From Pseudomonas viridiflava (GTDB lineage Bacteria > Pseudomonadota > Gammaproteobacteria > Pseudomonadales > Pseudomonadaceae): DNA of 64,000 nucleotides. The notes below the pieces were generated by a model, which had not been told where the DNA came from, ran no database searches, and worked only from the letters and a program-made list of their open reading frames with translations. Positions 37,970 through 45,948 of this stretch are shown here, piece by piece (position 1 is the stretch's first letter; every line of letters begins with the position of its first letter). The stretch is from NCBI RefSeq assembly GCF_900583165.1, contig NZ_UTKY01000008.1:1-64000 (forward strand). Reading direction: 5' to 3'. The position numbers and the translations under genes were made by a program.

Positions 37970-39022
37970 TTATTGCAGCAACGACAGCATCTGTTGCGGC
38001 ATGGAGTTGGCTTGGGCCAATACCGAGGTACCCGCTTGTTGCAGGATCTGGGCGCTGGTCATGGCCGATACTTCGGTGGCGTAGTCCACGTCTTGAATAC
38101 CGGAACGGGCGGAGGTCAGGTTGGTGGTGGTGGTGGAGATGTTGGTGATCGCCGAGTCGAAGCGGTTTTGCACCGCACCCAGGTCAGAACGCATGGAGTC
38201 CACGGTGTTCAGCGCGTTGTCCAGGGTGGTCAGGGTGTTGGTGGATTTCTTGGTCACCGCGTTGTCGGTGTCGATGCTGATGCTGGCCGTGGTAGTGGTG
38301 CCATCGGTGGTGGTGGTGACATCGGCCGCGTAGGTTTTGCCGTCGACGGTCAGGAAGTAGTTGCCCTGGGCATCGGACGACAGGGTGCCGCCGCTGATGG
38401 TGGTACCGGACTTGTCGACGTAGCTGGTGTTGGTCGAAGTGATCGCCGTGCCCGAGGAGTCCGACAGGGTCGTGGCGGTCAGGGTGGTGTCGTAGCCGTT
38501 CACGTTGAAGCTGCTCAGGCCCAGGGTATCGGCGTTGATTTCGCTGAGTTTGATGTCGATGGTTTCGCCATCGTTGGCGCCGACCTGGATGGTGATGGTC
38601 TGGTCTTTGGACAGCACGTCCACGCCGTTGAACGCGGTTTGCGAGGAGATACGGTCGATCTCGTCCAGACGCTGGGTAATCTCGTCCTGGATCGACTGCA
38701 AGTCGGACTGGGAGTTGGTGCCGTTGGCTGCTTGTACCGACAGCTCACGGATGCGCTGCAAGTTGTCGTTCACCTGGTCCAGCGCGCCTTCGGTGGTCTG
38801 CGCCAGGGAGATACCGTCGCTGGCGTTGCTGCTCGCTTGCTCAAGGCCGGTGATCTGGGAGGTCATGCGGTTGGCAATGGCCTGGCCTGCGGCGTCGTCG
38901 GAGGCGCTGTTGATTTTCAGGCCCGACGACAGGCGCTCGATCGAGGTGCTCAGGCTGCTCTCGGAAGAGTTCAGGTTTTGCTGGGCGATCATGGACGTGA
39001 TGTTGGTATTGATAACTGACAT
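37970..39022 (-). CDS. fliC: FliC, flagellin
   Basis: The product has 350 residues from ATG 39022, with AAAGGA eight bases upstream. The N-terminus (SVINTNITSMIAQQNL and LSSGLKINSASDDAAGQAIA) and C-terminus (GTSVLAQANSMPQQMLSLL) resemble enterobacterial flagellins. The centre (about 170-260) is short and T/S-rich, giving a small outer domain with many possible O-glycosylation sites. It is a single filament gene with its own late promoter and terminator. Confidence 0.96.
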   Translation of the reverse strand: MSVINTNITSMIAQQNLNSSESSLSTSIERLSSGLKINSASDDAAGQAIANRMTSQITGLEQASSNASDGISLAQTTEGALDQVNDNLQRIRELSVQAANGTNSQSDLQSIQDEITQRLDEIDRISSQTAFNGVDVLSKDQTITIQVGANDGETIDIKLSEINADTLGLSSFNVNGYDTTLTATTLSDSSGTAITSTNTSYVDKSGTTISGGTLSSDAQGNYFLTVDGKTYAADVTTTTDGTTTTASISIDTDNAVTKKSTNTLTTLDNALNTVDSMRSDLGAVQNRFDSAITNISTTTTNLTSARSGIQDVDYATEVSAMTSAQILQQAGTSVLAQANSMPQQMLSLLQ

Positions 39023-39112
39023 GGTGCAGTTCCTTTCTTGGGTGAGCCGCTTGGGACAGATTCGAGGCCCGTCGCCGATGCATCCGGCGCCGTTGCCGTA
39101 CAGACAAAGCGA

Positions 39113-39140
39113 ACATCGGCGATCGGATCTGCCGTCTTTA
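39113..39140 (-). promoter_or_regulatory. Sigma28 (FliA) promoter for fliC
   Basis: TAAAGACG, 12 bp, GCCGATGT on the minus strand, giving a leader of about 80 bases. The boxes are identical to those of fliD. Confidence 0.8.
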
Positions 39141-39263
39141 GGCGAGCCTTGAAAAATTTTCTGCATCCATCCGATTTCACCCATGAAAGGGCCTGTATTA
39201 ACCGATTTGAATCCGCAACTGCCGCGCTATAAAGCCTGCCTTGGCCCATAACCGGAGTGCTGC

Positions 39264-40079
39264 ATGAACCCCTCAACCCTGATTGGCATGCTCGCCAGCC
39301 TGCTATTGCTGGCTGTGTTGCTGGTGTTCAGCGCGCAACAACCTGGCTTGTTCGTCGACCTGCCGGCGTTGGGCATTGTGGTGGTCGGCACCTTTGCCGC
39401 GATGTTCATCAGCTACCCGCTGCGCGAAGTGCTGCGCATTTTCAGCCTGATCAAGACCGTGGTGCGCCACGAGCGCGAATACACCCAGGAAGATATCGAT
39501 GAGTTGGTGAGCATCTCGCGCCTGTGGATCGATGGCGACTTGCGCGCGGTAGAAGAAGTGCTCGACGGCGTGAAAAACCCGTTCCTGCGCTCCGGCGTAC
39601 AACTGGTGATCGACAAGACTCCGCTGGATGACATCCTCGATTTACTGCAATGGCGCATCGCACGGCTGCGGGCCAAGGAACACGCCGAGGCCCAGCTGTT
39701 TCGCGTAATGGCCAGCTACGCCCCGGCGTTCGGCATGCTCGGCACCTTGGTAGGCTTGGTGAACCTGATGTTCGTGCTCGGCGATGGCGACATGGTCACC
39801 ATCGGCCGGCAAATGGCGGTGGGCCTGATGACCACGCTCTACGGCGTATTGCTGGCCAACCTGCTGTGCAAGCCGGTGGCGGTGAAATTGGAGCGCCGCA
39901 CCGAGCAGCGGGTGGTGGTGATGAACATGGTGCTGCAAGGGGTGGCGATGATGGCCAACAAACGCAGCCCGGGGTTGATGCGCGAGACGCTTAAGTCCTT
40001 TGTGGCCCATTACCAGAATGAGCTGCGGGACGGGCCGGTGCATGCGCCGCTGCGCCTGAGCTGGAAATCTCGGACGTGA
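39264..40079 (+). CDS. Second MotA/PomA-like stator protein
   Basis: The product has 271 residues, four predicted transmembrane helices, and the MotA/TolQ channel signature (APAFGMLGTLVGLVNLMFVL). It differs clearly from MotA at 26638 and resembles PomA/MotC-type proteins. It is divergent from fliC and overlaps the next gene by 4 bp. It is a second torque-unit half; the coupling ion cannot be read from sequence. Confidence 0.88.
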   Translation: MNPSTLIGMLASLLLLAVLLVFSAQQPGLFVDLPALGIVVVGTFAAMFISYPLREVLRIFSLIKTVVRHEREYTQEDIDELVSISRLWIDGDLRAVEEVLDGVKNPFLRSGVQLVIDKTPLDDILDLLQWRIARLRAKEHAEAQLFRVMASYAPAFGMLGTLVGLVNLMFVLGDGDMVTIGRQMAVGLMTTLYGVLLANLLCKPVAVKLERRTEQRVVVMNMVLQGVAMMANKRSPGLMRETLKSFVAHYQNELRDGPVHAPLRLSWKSRT

Positions 40080-40840
40080 GGCCTGTTTCGCGTATCCAGG
40101 CGGCAGCGATTGCCAGCGGCATCCCACCCGTTGAAGACGGGGCGGGTGAAACCTGGATGATGACCTACCTGGACATGATGACCCTGTTGCTGGTGGTGAC
40201 CATGGCCATGTTGGCATTGGCAGGCAAGGGGCATGCGCGCACGCAGCACGGCGGCGAGTTCGGCGTGCCGCCGGTGTTTACCGCCAAAAGCCTGACCTCG
40301 GTGGAGGCGCCTGGCGCCTTGCTATTGGTGCCACAACCGCCTGCGCCAGAGCCCGTCGCCCCCCCCGAGCCTGAACCTGTCGCGGTCGTTGAACCCGAAC
40401 CACCCAAACCGACCGCGCAAGACTTGCTCAACGAGCTGCCCCTGGATCAGCTGGGCAATGACATCGAAGTGGTCACCAACGACAGCAGCGTGAGCTTTCG
40501 GATCAGCAGCGAGATTTTGTTCCCCTCTGGCCAATCCGACCTCAACCTCGGTGGCCTGGCGGTGCTGCGCAAATTGATCCCGGTGCTCGACAGCGTCCCC
40601 CACAAACTGATCGTTGCCGGCCACACCGACACCCAGGACATCCGTAGCGCCCGCTTCCCTTCAAACTGGGAACTCTCCGGCGCCCGCGCTGGCAGCGTGG
40701 TGCGTTACCTGCAAGCCAACGGCATCCGGCCCGAACGCCTCGCCGCCATTGGCTACGCCGACACCCGGCCACTGGCCGACAACGGCACGCCTGAAGGCCG
40801 GGCGCTCAACCGTCGCGTGGAGTTGATATTGGAGCGCTGA
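40076..40840 (+). CDS. Second MotB-like stator anchor
   Basis: The product has 254 residues from GTG 40076. The transmembrane helix (WMMTYLDMMTLLLVVTMAML) carries the ion-binding Asp. A proline-rich linker (EPEPVAVVEPEPPKPT) follows, then the OmpA-like peptidoglycan domain (VAGHTDTQDIRSARFPSNWE). It pairs with the upstream motA-like gene. Two stator sets in one cluster is unusual. Confidence 0.88.
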   Translation: MRPVSRIQAAAIASGIPPVEDGAGETWMMTYLDMMTLLLVVTMAMLALAGKGHARTQHGGEFGVPPVFTAKSLTSVEAPGALLLVPQPPAPEPVAPPEPEPVAVVEPEPPKPTAQDLLNELPLDQLGNDIEVVTNDSSVSFRISSEILFPSGQSDLNLGGLAVLRKLIPVLDSVPHKLIVAGHTDTQDIRSARFPSNWELSGARAGSVVRYLQANGIRPERLAAIGYADTRPLADNGTPEGRALNRRVELILER

Positions 40841-40906
40841 GGGCTGGGGTAGTTTTTGCGTGGAATAACAGTGATCATCGCCCTCCCCCTGAAAAAACGG
40901 TTGGCA

Positions 40907-42334
40907 ATGCTGAACATGGACGATCTGCTGGCCAGCCCGGACGAGCGCAGCCTCAAACGCGAGTACGCCAAGCGGCTCAAGGTGACGCGGCCGGATGATG
41001 ACCCTGTCGCCTTCCAGCGCCTGCGGGAAACCTACGAGCTGGCGTTGCAGCGACTGCGTGACGGCGACAGCTACGTCGCCCCCGCCCTGCCCCCTGCCCC
41101 GTATGAACATGCCGTTGCGCTGCTGGCCGCATTCGAGGACTGGAAAGTCGACGAATTCTGGGCCCGCGCCCTGGCTCAAGGCTGCGCCGCCGAGTTTGAA
41201 CAACTGCTGTTCCAACGCTGCGTCAACGCACCCGACCGGCATCTGCCGCTGTTGACCTGGGGTGTTGAAAAACGCCAATGGCTCACGCCCTGGCAGCAAA
41301 TCCAGAGCGGGGGGTTTCCTCATCAACGGCTGGTGCATGCCCTCAAAGGTGCGCTGTTTTTTGATCTGGAAAAATACCTGGCAGATGCTCAGCCCAGGGC
41401 TTTTTTCGAACGCCTGGAACGCGCCAGCAGGCAAGGCTGGTTGATCGACCTGGCCCATCACCAGGCCTTGCAGGTGCAGGTGTTGAACCTGTTCACCGCG
41501 CAAGAGCGCTGGTCGCCGCAGCTGTTCCAACAGGTATGCCAGCTGTTCGCCTGGGATGCGGGCGCCGCCGTGCCGATCGAGCAGACGCAGTGGCAGGCCT
41601 TGCTGCGGCGCAGCGAGCAACAAGCCTGGCTCAATGAGTTGGCACAGCAACCGGGCGCGGGGGCGTTGTTTCTGATGTGTGCACAGCCTTCGCAGCAAGC
41701 GCAATTGGTGGCTACGTTTGGCGAGGCGGATTGGCTGGCCTGTGAGCGACTGTCCGTCGAATTCTCCACGCGATTCCCCGACCTGTTGGGGTTGTTTCCC
41801 AATCACAATCCGTGGTTTTGGCAGGCGCTTGTCGGGCATCGTCCGACGCAGCATGGGATGAAACTCGCTACCGCCGTGCTGGCGACGAGCCTGGCTCTGG
41901 GCAGCCTTTCTGACCGATTCGCCCTGGGGCCGACCCTATTGATGCTGCCGTTTTACGTGCTGGGCGGCTGGCTGATGGCACTGATCGGCAAGTGGCTGCT
42001 GAGCTACTGGACCGCCATGGCCGACAGCCTGCAAGACCTCGACCAACGCATCACTGGCTGGTGCGTGCGCCATAAAGTGATCCACGACCGGCGCTACCTG
42101 GTGATCCGCAACAGCGGCCCGTGGATGGCACTGGGGTTTGTGGTGTGGCAATGGGTTGGGGGGTTGGGGCTGGTGACGTACGGGGTGACTGGCTTGCTGG
42201 GGATGTTCCACGCGCGAAGAGTGGCCGGGTTGAGTTGGCTGCAATGGGTGTTTTGCGCGGTGATGATTGGGGTAATTGCCTACGTGCAACTGGAAATGCC
42301 TGGCACTGTGCTGACCCGAGGGCTATGGCGTTAA
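40907..42334 (+). CDS. Membrane protein with degenerate J-domain
   Basis: The product has about 475 residues. The N-terminus (SLKREYAKRLKVTRPDDDPV) looks like a J-domain in which HPD is replaced by RPD, so Hsp70 stimulation may be lost. The middle is Q/L-rich and helical. At the C-terminus I predict three to four transmembrane helices (about 330-470). No strong ribosome site marks the start; ATG 40907 and 40916 are the candidates. Function is unknown; it is probably not part of the flagellar set. Confidence 0.65.
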   Translation: MLNMDDLLASPDERSLKREYAKRLKVTRPDDDPVAFQRLRETYELALQRLRDGDSYVAPALPPAPYEHAVALLAAFEDWKVDEFWARALAQGCAAEFEQLLFQRCVNAPDRHLPLLTWGVEKRQWLTPWQQIQSGGFPHQRLVHALKGALFFDLEKYLADAQPRAFFERLERASRQGWLIDLAHHQALQVQVLNLFTAQERWSPQLFQQVCQLFAWDAGAAVPIEQTQWQALLRRSEQQAWLNELAQQPGAGALFLMCAQPSQQAQLVATFGEADWLACERLSVEFSTRFPDLLGLFPNHNPWFWQALVGHRPTQHGMKLATAVLATSLALGSLSDRFALGPTLLMLPFYVLGGWLMALIGKWLLSYWTAMADSLQDLDQRITGWCVRHKVIHDRRYLVIRNSGPWMALGFVVWQWVGGLGLVTYGVTGLLGMFHARRVAGLSWLQWVFCAVMIGVIAYVQLEMPGTVLTRGLWR

Positions 42335-42342
42335 CCTCCCCT

Positions 42343-42440
42343 GTAGGAGCGAGCTTGCTCGCGAAAAACGTCAACGATAACGCGTAAAACCTGGTTAAAC
42401 GCGGCGTCCATGAGATCTTCGCGAGCAAGCTCGCTCCTAC
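42343..42440. repeat. Inverted repeat pair (GTAGGAGCGAGC type)
   Basis: This is the same family and layout as at 37723-37820. It lies between the convergent ends of the J-domain gene and the next membrane protein gene. Confidence 0.85.
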
Positions 42441-42448
42441 AGATCGGG

Positions 42449-42733
42449 TTATTTCAGTAGGGCGATCAACCCGCAGACTAGGCCGATCACCAACGCCGGC
42501 CACTGCATCGGCATGAAAAAGAAGTGATGACGCACGCCATCGGCATGGGGTTGGCGATTGAGCACAAAACCCAGCACCACGTTAATCGCCGAGCCGATGC
42601 ACACGCCGATCAAGAATTGCATCAGCGAGACGTTGCCGGGCTTCACGCTGGGGTCTGGCCAAAGCCACATCAACAACAACACCATGGCCACCGGAGTGAA
42701 CAAGGTAAACCAGCCTGCGCCGCGATAAATCAT
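42449..42733 (-). CDS. Small membrane protein, unknown
   Basis: The product has 94 residues and three predicted transmembrane segments (about 8-25, 38-60 and 74-93). I do not recognise the family. It follows the 298-residue gene upstream by 18 bp and may be co-transcribed with it. Confidence 0.65.
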   Translation of the reverse strand: MIYRGAGWFTLFTPVAMVLLLMWLWPDPSVKPGNVSLMQFLIGVCIGSAINVVLGFVLNRQPHADGVRHHFFFMPMQWPALVIGLVCGLIALLK

Positions 42734-42751
42734 CGTTCAGTTCTCCCAGGC

Positions 42752-43648
42752 TCAAGCCGATTCTCGGGTTTGTTCTTCAACTGCAAACACCACATCCAGT
42801 GTGTTGAGGAACAGATCGTGGCTGAGGATGCCGGTGGCAATGGTCGACAGCACGGGCTTGCCGCTTTCGTCCTTGATCACCACGTTTTCGGTCCAGGCGT
42901 TGAGGTCTGCCGTGCGCAGCGAGGCCATCGGCACCTTGCGGCCTTGGTATTCGAGGAACGTCTGGCTGACCAGAATCGGCGTGGTGGTAATTTTCAAGAA
43001 GTTGCCCGTCACCCGCTTACCCCAGACCTGCGCAGTGCTGATGCAGTTGAACATCACCGTCCCGCCCGCATCCAGCGTGGTCATGACCGCCGGCAAACGG
43101 GCATGTACGTGCAACTCACGCACCAATTGCTGGAACTCGTGAAAGCCCTTGAGGGTTTCGATCACACGATGAAACGGTTCTGATGCGTTACGGCGATAGG
43201 CAACATTGGTAACCATGCCGGTCAACACGGTTTGCCCGGAACCGAACAAATACAGGTCTTCAATCTCGGCAAAGGCGGTGTATTCACGTTCACCGTTCAC
43301 GAAACGCTCGATGCCATGTTCGTACACGTTGTAACGCGGCTCGCGCAGTTTCTTGTGCCAGGCGTAGACGGCAAACATGCTCAGGCCAATCACCGCCAGC
43401 AAGGCACTGGTGGCATAAAACACCATGAGCGGGTCGCTGAAATTCAAGGTCATACCGCGTGAGGTCTGGAGAGTGACGGGGCCACTGTTGCCCTGCGGGA
43501 GGATGGTGCTCAGGTACAGCACAAACCCGGCCATACCGAGCATCACGGCACCAAAGACCAGACTGACCACGAGAAAGGCTTTGCCATGACGGAAGCTGGC
43601 GATCAGCTCGCCGGCATTGGAAGGCGCTTGAGAAGGGGAAGTGTGCAT
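42752..43648 (-). CDS. Membrane protein, unknown
   Basis: The product has 298 residues from ATG 43648. Two transmembrane helices (about 28-50 and 80-100) are followed by a soluble domain of about 190 residues with no motif I recognise. The open frame extends 23 codons upstream without a better start. With the next small membrane gene it may form an operon. Confidence 0.65.
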   Translation of the reverse strand: MHTSPSQAPSNAGELIASFRHGKAFLVVSLVFGAVMLGMAGFVLYLSTILPQGNSGPVTLQTSRGMTLNFSDPLMVFYATSALLAVIGLSMFAVYAWHKKLREPRYNVYEHGIERFVNGEREYTAFAEIEDLYLFGSGQTVLTGMVTNVAYRRNASEPFHRVIETLKGFHEFQQLVRELHVHARLPAVMTTLDAGGTVMFNCISTAQVWGKRVTGNFLKITTTPILVSQTFLEYQGRKVPMASLRTADLNAWTENVVIKDESGKPVLSTIATGILSHDLFLNTLDVVFAVEEQTRESA

Positions 43649-43845
43649 GGGGGCTTGCGTCCTTGTAAGTAGATGAAGCGGCTGCTTGAGTGCGCTCGGC
43701 ACGGCGGGTTGGAGCATGGCTAATTAATATCGTTCCTTGGGTGCGCTACGGAATGTGATGCACACCGCAAAGTCCGCCGGGTCTTTTTTTTCCCACGCAG
43801 AACAGTGATCATCGCCTCCCCCCCGACTGTTGAGGAACCAAGACC

Positions 43846-44175
43846 ATGGAATTGACGCTGGAAGCTGTGGCGCTTTTTGCACTCAAGCTGGTGCATGAGG
43901 TGGACGGTGGCAGCCCGGTTTTAAGGGATGATCCGGTGATGGTGGGGTATGACCGCGAGGTGTTTGGGCTGTTGTTGCGCCAAGCCGATCTGGCGGGGAT
44001 TTTGTTGAAAATTAATGAGTGTGTGGGGCAAGCGCTGGTGGCGGTGGGTGGGGTTGATAGCGTGTTGGGGCGTGAATTACAGCGGCTGGCGGCTGATGTG
44101 CAGAGCGTTGAGGAGTTGGATGAATTGCCTGTGCCGCTCGCCACGCTCAAGGATTACTTGATAGACATCCAGTGA
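43846..44175 (+). CDS. Conserved hypothetical, 109 residues
   Basis: It is an acidic, predicted helical protein (MELTLEAVALFALKLVHEVD start) with a good ribosome site (GAGGAA, eight bases). No family assigned. The preceding 5' sequence shares a 16-base string with the upstream region of the J-domain gene. It converges on the LysE-type gene. Confidence 0.6.
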   Translation: MELTLEAVALFALKLVHEVDGGSPVLRDDPVMVGYDREVFGLLLRQADLAGILLKINECVGQALVAVGGVDSVLGRELQRLAADVQSVEELDELPVPLATLKDYLIDIQ

Positions 44176-44184
44176 GGCTGCTAC

Positions 44185-44820
44185 CTACCGCCGCCCTTCC
44201 ACCGCCATACGCACCGCCAGCCCCATCAACACTGAGCCCATCAGCCAGCGCTGCACCACCTGCCAACCGGGCCGGGTGACGAAGAACACCGCGATGGAGC
44301 CTGCCAGAGTGGCAATCACCGCGTTGACACTCACGCTGATAAAAATCTGGGTAAAGCCCAGCACCAACGATTGCGTCAGCACACTGCCGTGGCCGTTGGG
44401 GTCGATGAATTGGGGCAGCAACGACAGATACATCACCGCCACCTTGGGGTTCAGCAAGTTGGTCACAAGGCCCATGGTGAACAGCTTGCGCGGGCTGTCC
44501 GCAGGTAAGTCCCGCACCTGGAACGGTGAGCGGCCCCCCGGCTTCACTGCCTGCCAAGCCATGTAAAGCAAATACAAAGCCCCGCCGAAACGCAGCGCGT
44601 CATAGGCAAACGGCACCGCCATGACCAAGGCCGTGATCCCCAAGGCCGCGCACAGCATATAAACCAAAAACCCCAACGCCACGCCGCCCAGGGAAATCAA
44701 CCCGGCGGTGCGGCCCTGGCAGATCGAGCGGGAAATCAGATAAATCATATTCGGGCCGGGCGTCAGCACCATGCCTAAGGAAATCAGTGCATAGGCAAGC
44801 CAGCTGGACAGTTCAGGCAT
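44185..44820 (-). CDS. LysE/RhtB-family amino-acid exporter
   Basis: The product has 211 residues, with six predicted transmembrane helices and the family signature LTPGPNMIYLISRSICQGRT near the N-terminus. It exports amino acids or similar metabolites across the inner membrane; the substrate is not deducible. The start ATG 44820 has GGAG seven bases upstream. Confidence 0.9.
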   Translation of the reverse strand: MPELSSWLAYALISLGMVLTPGPNMIYLISRSICQGRTAGLISLGGVALGFLVYMLCAALGITALVMAVPFAYDALRFGGALYLLYMAWQAVKPGGRSPFQVRDLPADSPRKLFTMGLVTNLLNPKVAVMYLSLLPQFIDPNGHGSVLTQSLVLGFTQIFISVSVNAVIATLAGSIAVFFVTRPGWQVVQRWLMGSVLMGLAVRMAVEGRR

Positions 44821-44947
44821 GGTTCGGCTCCGTTCGTTGAAACATCTGGCCAAGGTTGTAAGGTTGGCCGTCATGGTAGGGCGTTCAAAATGCCCGCGTT
44901 AGATACAGATCCGCGAGCAAAACGGCATACACCCACGAGGCAGGCAC

Positions 44948-45319
44948 ATGATCGACTTCAACAACAAAGGCTTCTTCAAACTCAAGCAAAACAACGAATA
45001 CGCCGAGCGGGTCAGCGCCCTGCTGCTGGACGGCGAGGAAGTGGTGGCTGCGTACAAGGCCATGCGTGATGGGGTGGTGTTTACAACCAAGCGCATCATC
45101 GCGGTGAACGTGCAAGGGATTACCGGCAGCAAAAAGGACTTCACGTCGCTGCCGTACAAAAACATCGTGGCGTATTCGGTGGAGACGTCGGGGACGTTTG
45201 ATCTGGATTCGGAGCTGGAGGTTTACTTTTCTTCGCTGGGGAAGGTGAGGTTTGAATTCACTGGGAAGACGTCGATTGTTGAGATTTCGCGGTTGATTTC
45301 CAAGCATTTGCTGGGCTGA
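44948..45319 (+). CDS. Bacterial PH-domain protein
   Basis: The product has 123 residues. The segment DGVVFTTKRIIAVNVQGITG is typical of the bacterial PH fold, with alternating strands to residue 110 and a final helix. Soluble, no signal peptide; function unknown. A strong terminator follows it. Confidence 0.75.
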   Translation: MIDFNNKGFFKLKQNNEYAERVSALLLDGEEVVAAYKAMRDGVVFTTKRIIAVNVQGITGSKKDFTSLPYKNIVAYSVETSGTFDLDSELEVYFSSLGKVRFEFTGKTSIVEISRLISKHLLG

Positions 45320-45330
45320 GCGGCGGAAAA

Positions 45331-45357
45331 AAGACCTTGGCGCACCAAGGTCTTTTC
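45331..45357 (+). terminator. Rho-independent terminator
   Basis: Perfect 10-bp stem AAGACCTTGG / CCAAGGTCTT with loop CGCA, then TT, directly after the PH-domain gene. Confidence 0.9.
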
Positions 45358-45393
45358 TACTGCCTACACGATTCAACTGATGTACCGGCGCAA

Positions 45394-45420
45394 AAATGTG
45401 GGAGGGGGCTAGCCCCCGAT
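45394..45420. repeat. Single REP half
   Basis: AAATGTGGGAGGGGGCTAGC followed by CCCCGAT, without its inverted partner. Confidence 0.7.
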
Positions 45421-45431
45421 GACGGCCTTCC

Positions 45432-45752
45432 CTACACCATCAAACCACCAGCCTGAACACCCACCTCATCCGCCGCCCCATTCGGCAACATCCCCTTCGC
45501 CAAATCATCCACCACCGCCTTGGCCATCTCCCCCAAATAATGCGCGGCCCAGGCATAGCGGTCGGCGCTCTTGTCCATTGCGGCATCCAGAGCCAACAGT
45601 TTTGAACAGTGGAGAAGCTCAGAGGCATGCTCCAGCGCATCGCGGATGGGTACGCCGGAATTGACGCGAAAAAGGTGGTGCAGCGCGGGCGGGGTGCCGC
45701 AGGTGGAGAAGGTGATGACACCGAGGGTTTTGTTTGGGGGTGGGTTGATCAT
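45432..45752 (-). CDS. DUF3077 family protein
   Basis: The product has 106 residues. The layout (SGVPIRDALEHASELLHCSK and DKSADRYAWAAHYLGEMAKA) fits the DUF3077 family of small pseudomonad proteins of unknown function. It is preceded by an overlapping short upstream frame and by a strongly folded leader (45846-45948). Confidence 0.75.
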   Translation of the reverse strand: MINPPPNKTLGVITFSTCGTPPALHHLFRVNSGVPIRDALEHASELLHCSKLLALDAAMDKSADRYAWAAHYLGEMAKAVVDDLAKGMLPNGAADEVGVQAGGLMV

Positions 45753-45823
45753 TGGGCACCTCCGGGCTGAGCGGGGGTGTTGATTCCAGGATTACAAAGG
45801 TACGACCGATCAGAAACGCTCAT
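45749..45823 (-). CDS. 24-codon upstream ORF coupled to the DUF3077 gene
   Basis: It begins at ATG 45823 with AGGAG eight bases upstream, a better site than most genes here. It encodes 24 residues (MSVSDRSYLCNPGINTPAQP to start) and its TGA overlaps the ATG of the DUF3077 gene (ATGA). This is the layout of a leader peptide or a translationally coupled small protein. I see no regulatory codon run. Confidence 0.55.
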   Translation of the reverse strand: MSVSDRSYLCNPGINTPAQPGGAQ

Positions 45824-45845
45824 TGCTCTAGCTCCTAATGTAGTG

Positions 45846-45948
45846 AGCTGCCACGTTCGTTTCTCATGCGAATGGGTGGCAGCTATGCGCGGGCTGAGAA
45901 ACCGGGACAATAGGAACCCGGCAGACCCGAAGGTCTCCCACGCATAGC
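45846..45948 (-). ncRNA. Candidate structured leader RNA upstream of DUF3077
   Basis: On the minus strand there is a closing stem GCTATGCG / CGCATAGC (45941-45948 with 45882-45889), enclosing AGACC-TTCG-GGTCT (a C-UUCG-G tetraloop) and a CCGGG / CCCGG hairpin. Next comes a 9-bp hairpin AGCTGCCAC / GTGGCAGCT (45876-45884 with 45846-45854). The last stem shares three bases with the closing stem, so the two may compete. UUCG loops form only on this strand, pointing to minus-strand transcription. Confidence 0.5.

Noticed and set aside
39225..39262. Possible sigma28 promoter (TAAAG...CCCATAAC) before motA2
   Set aside because: The spacing between boxes is about 10 bp rather than 16, and GCCGAT is not present.
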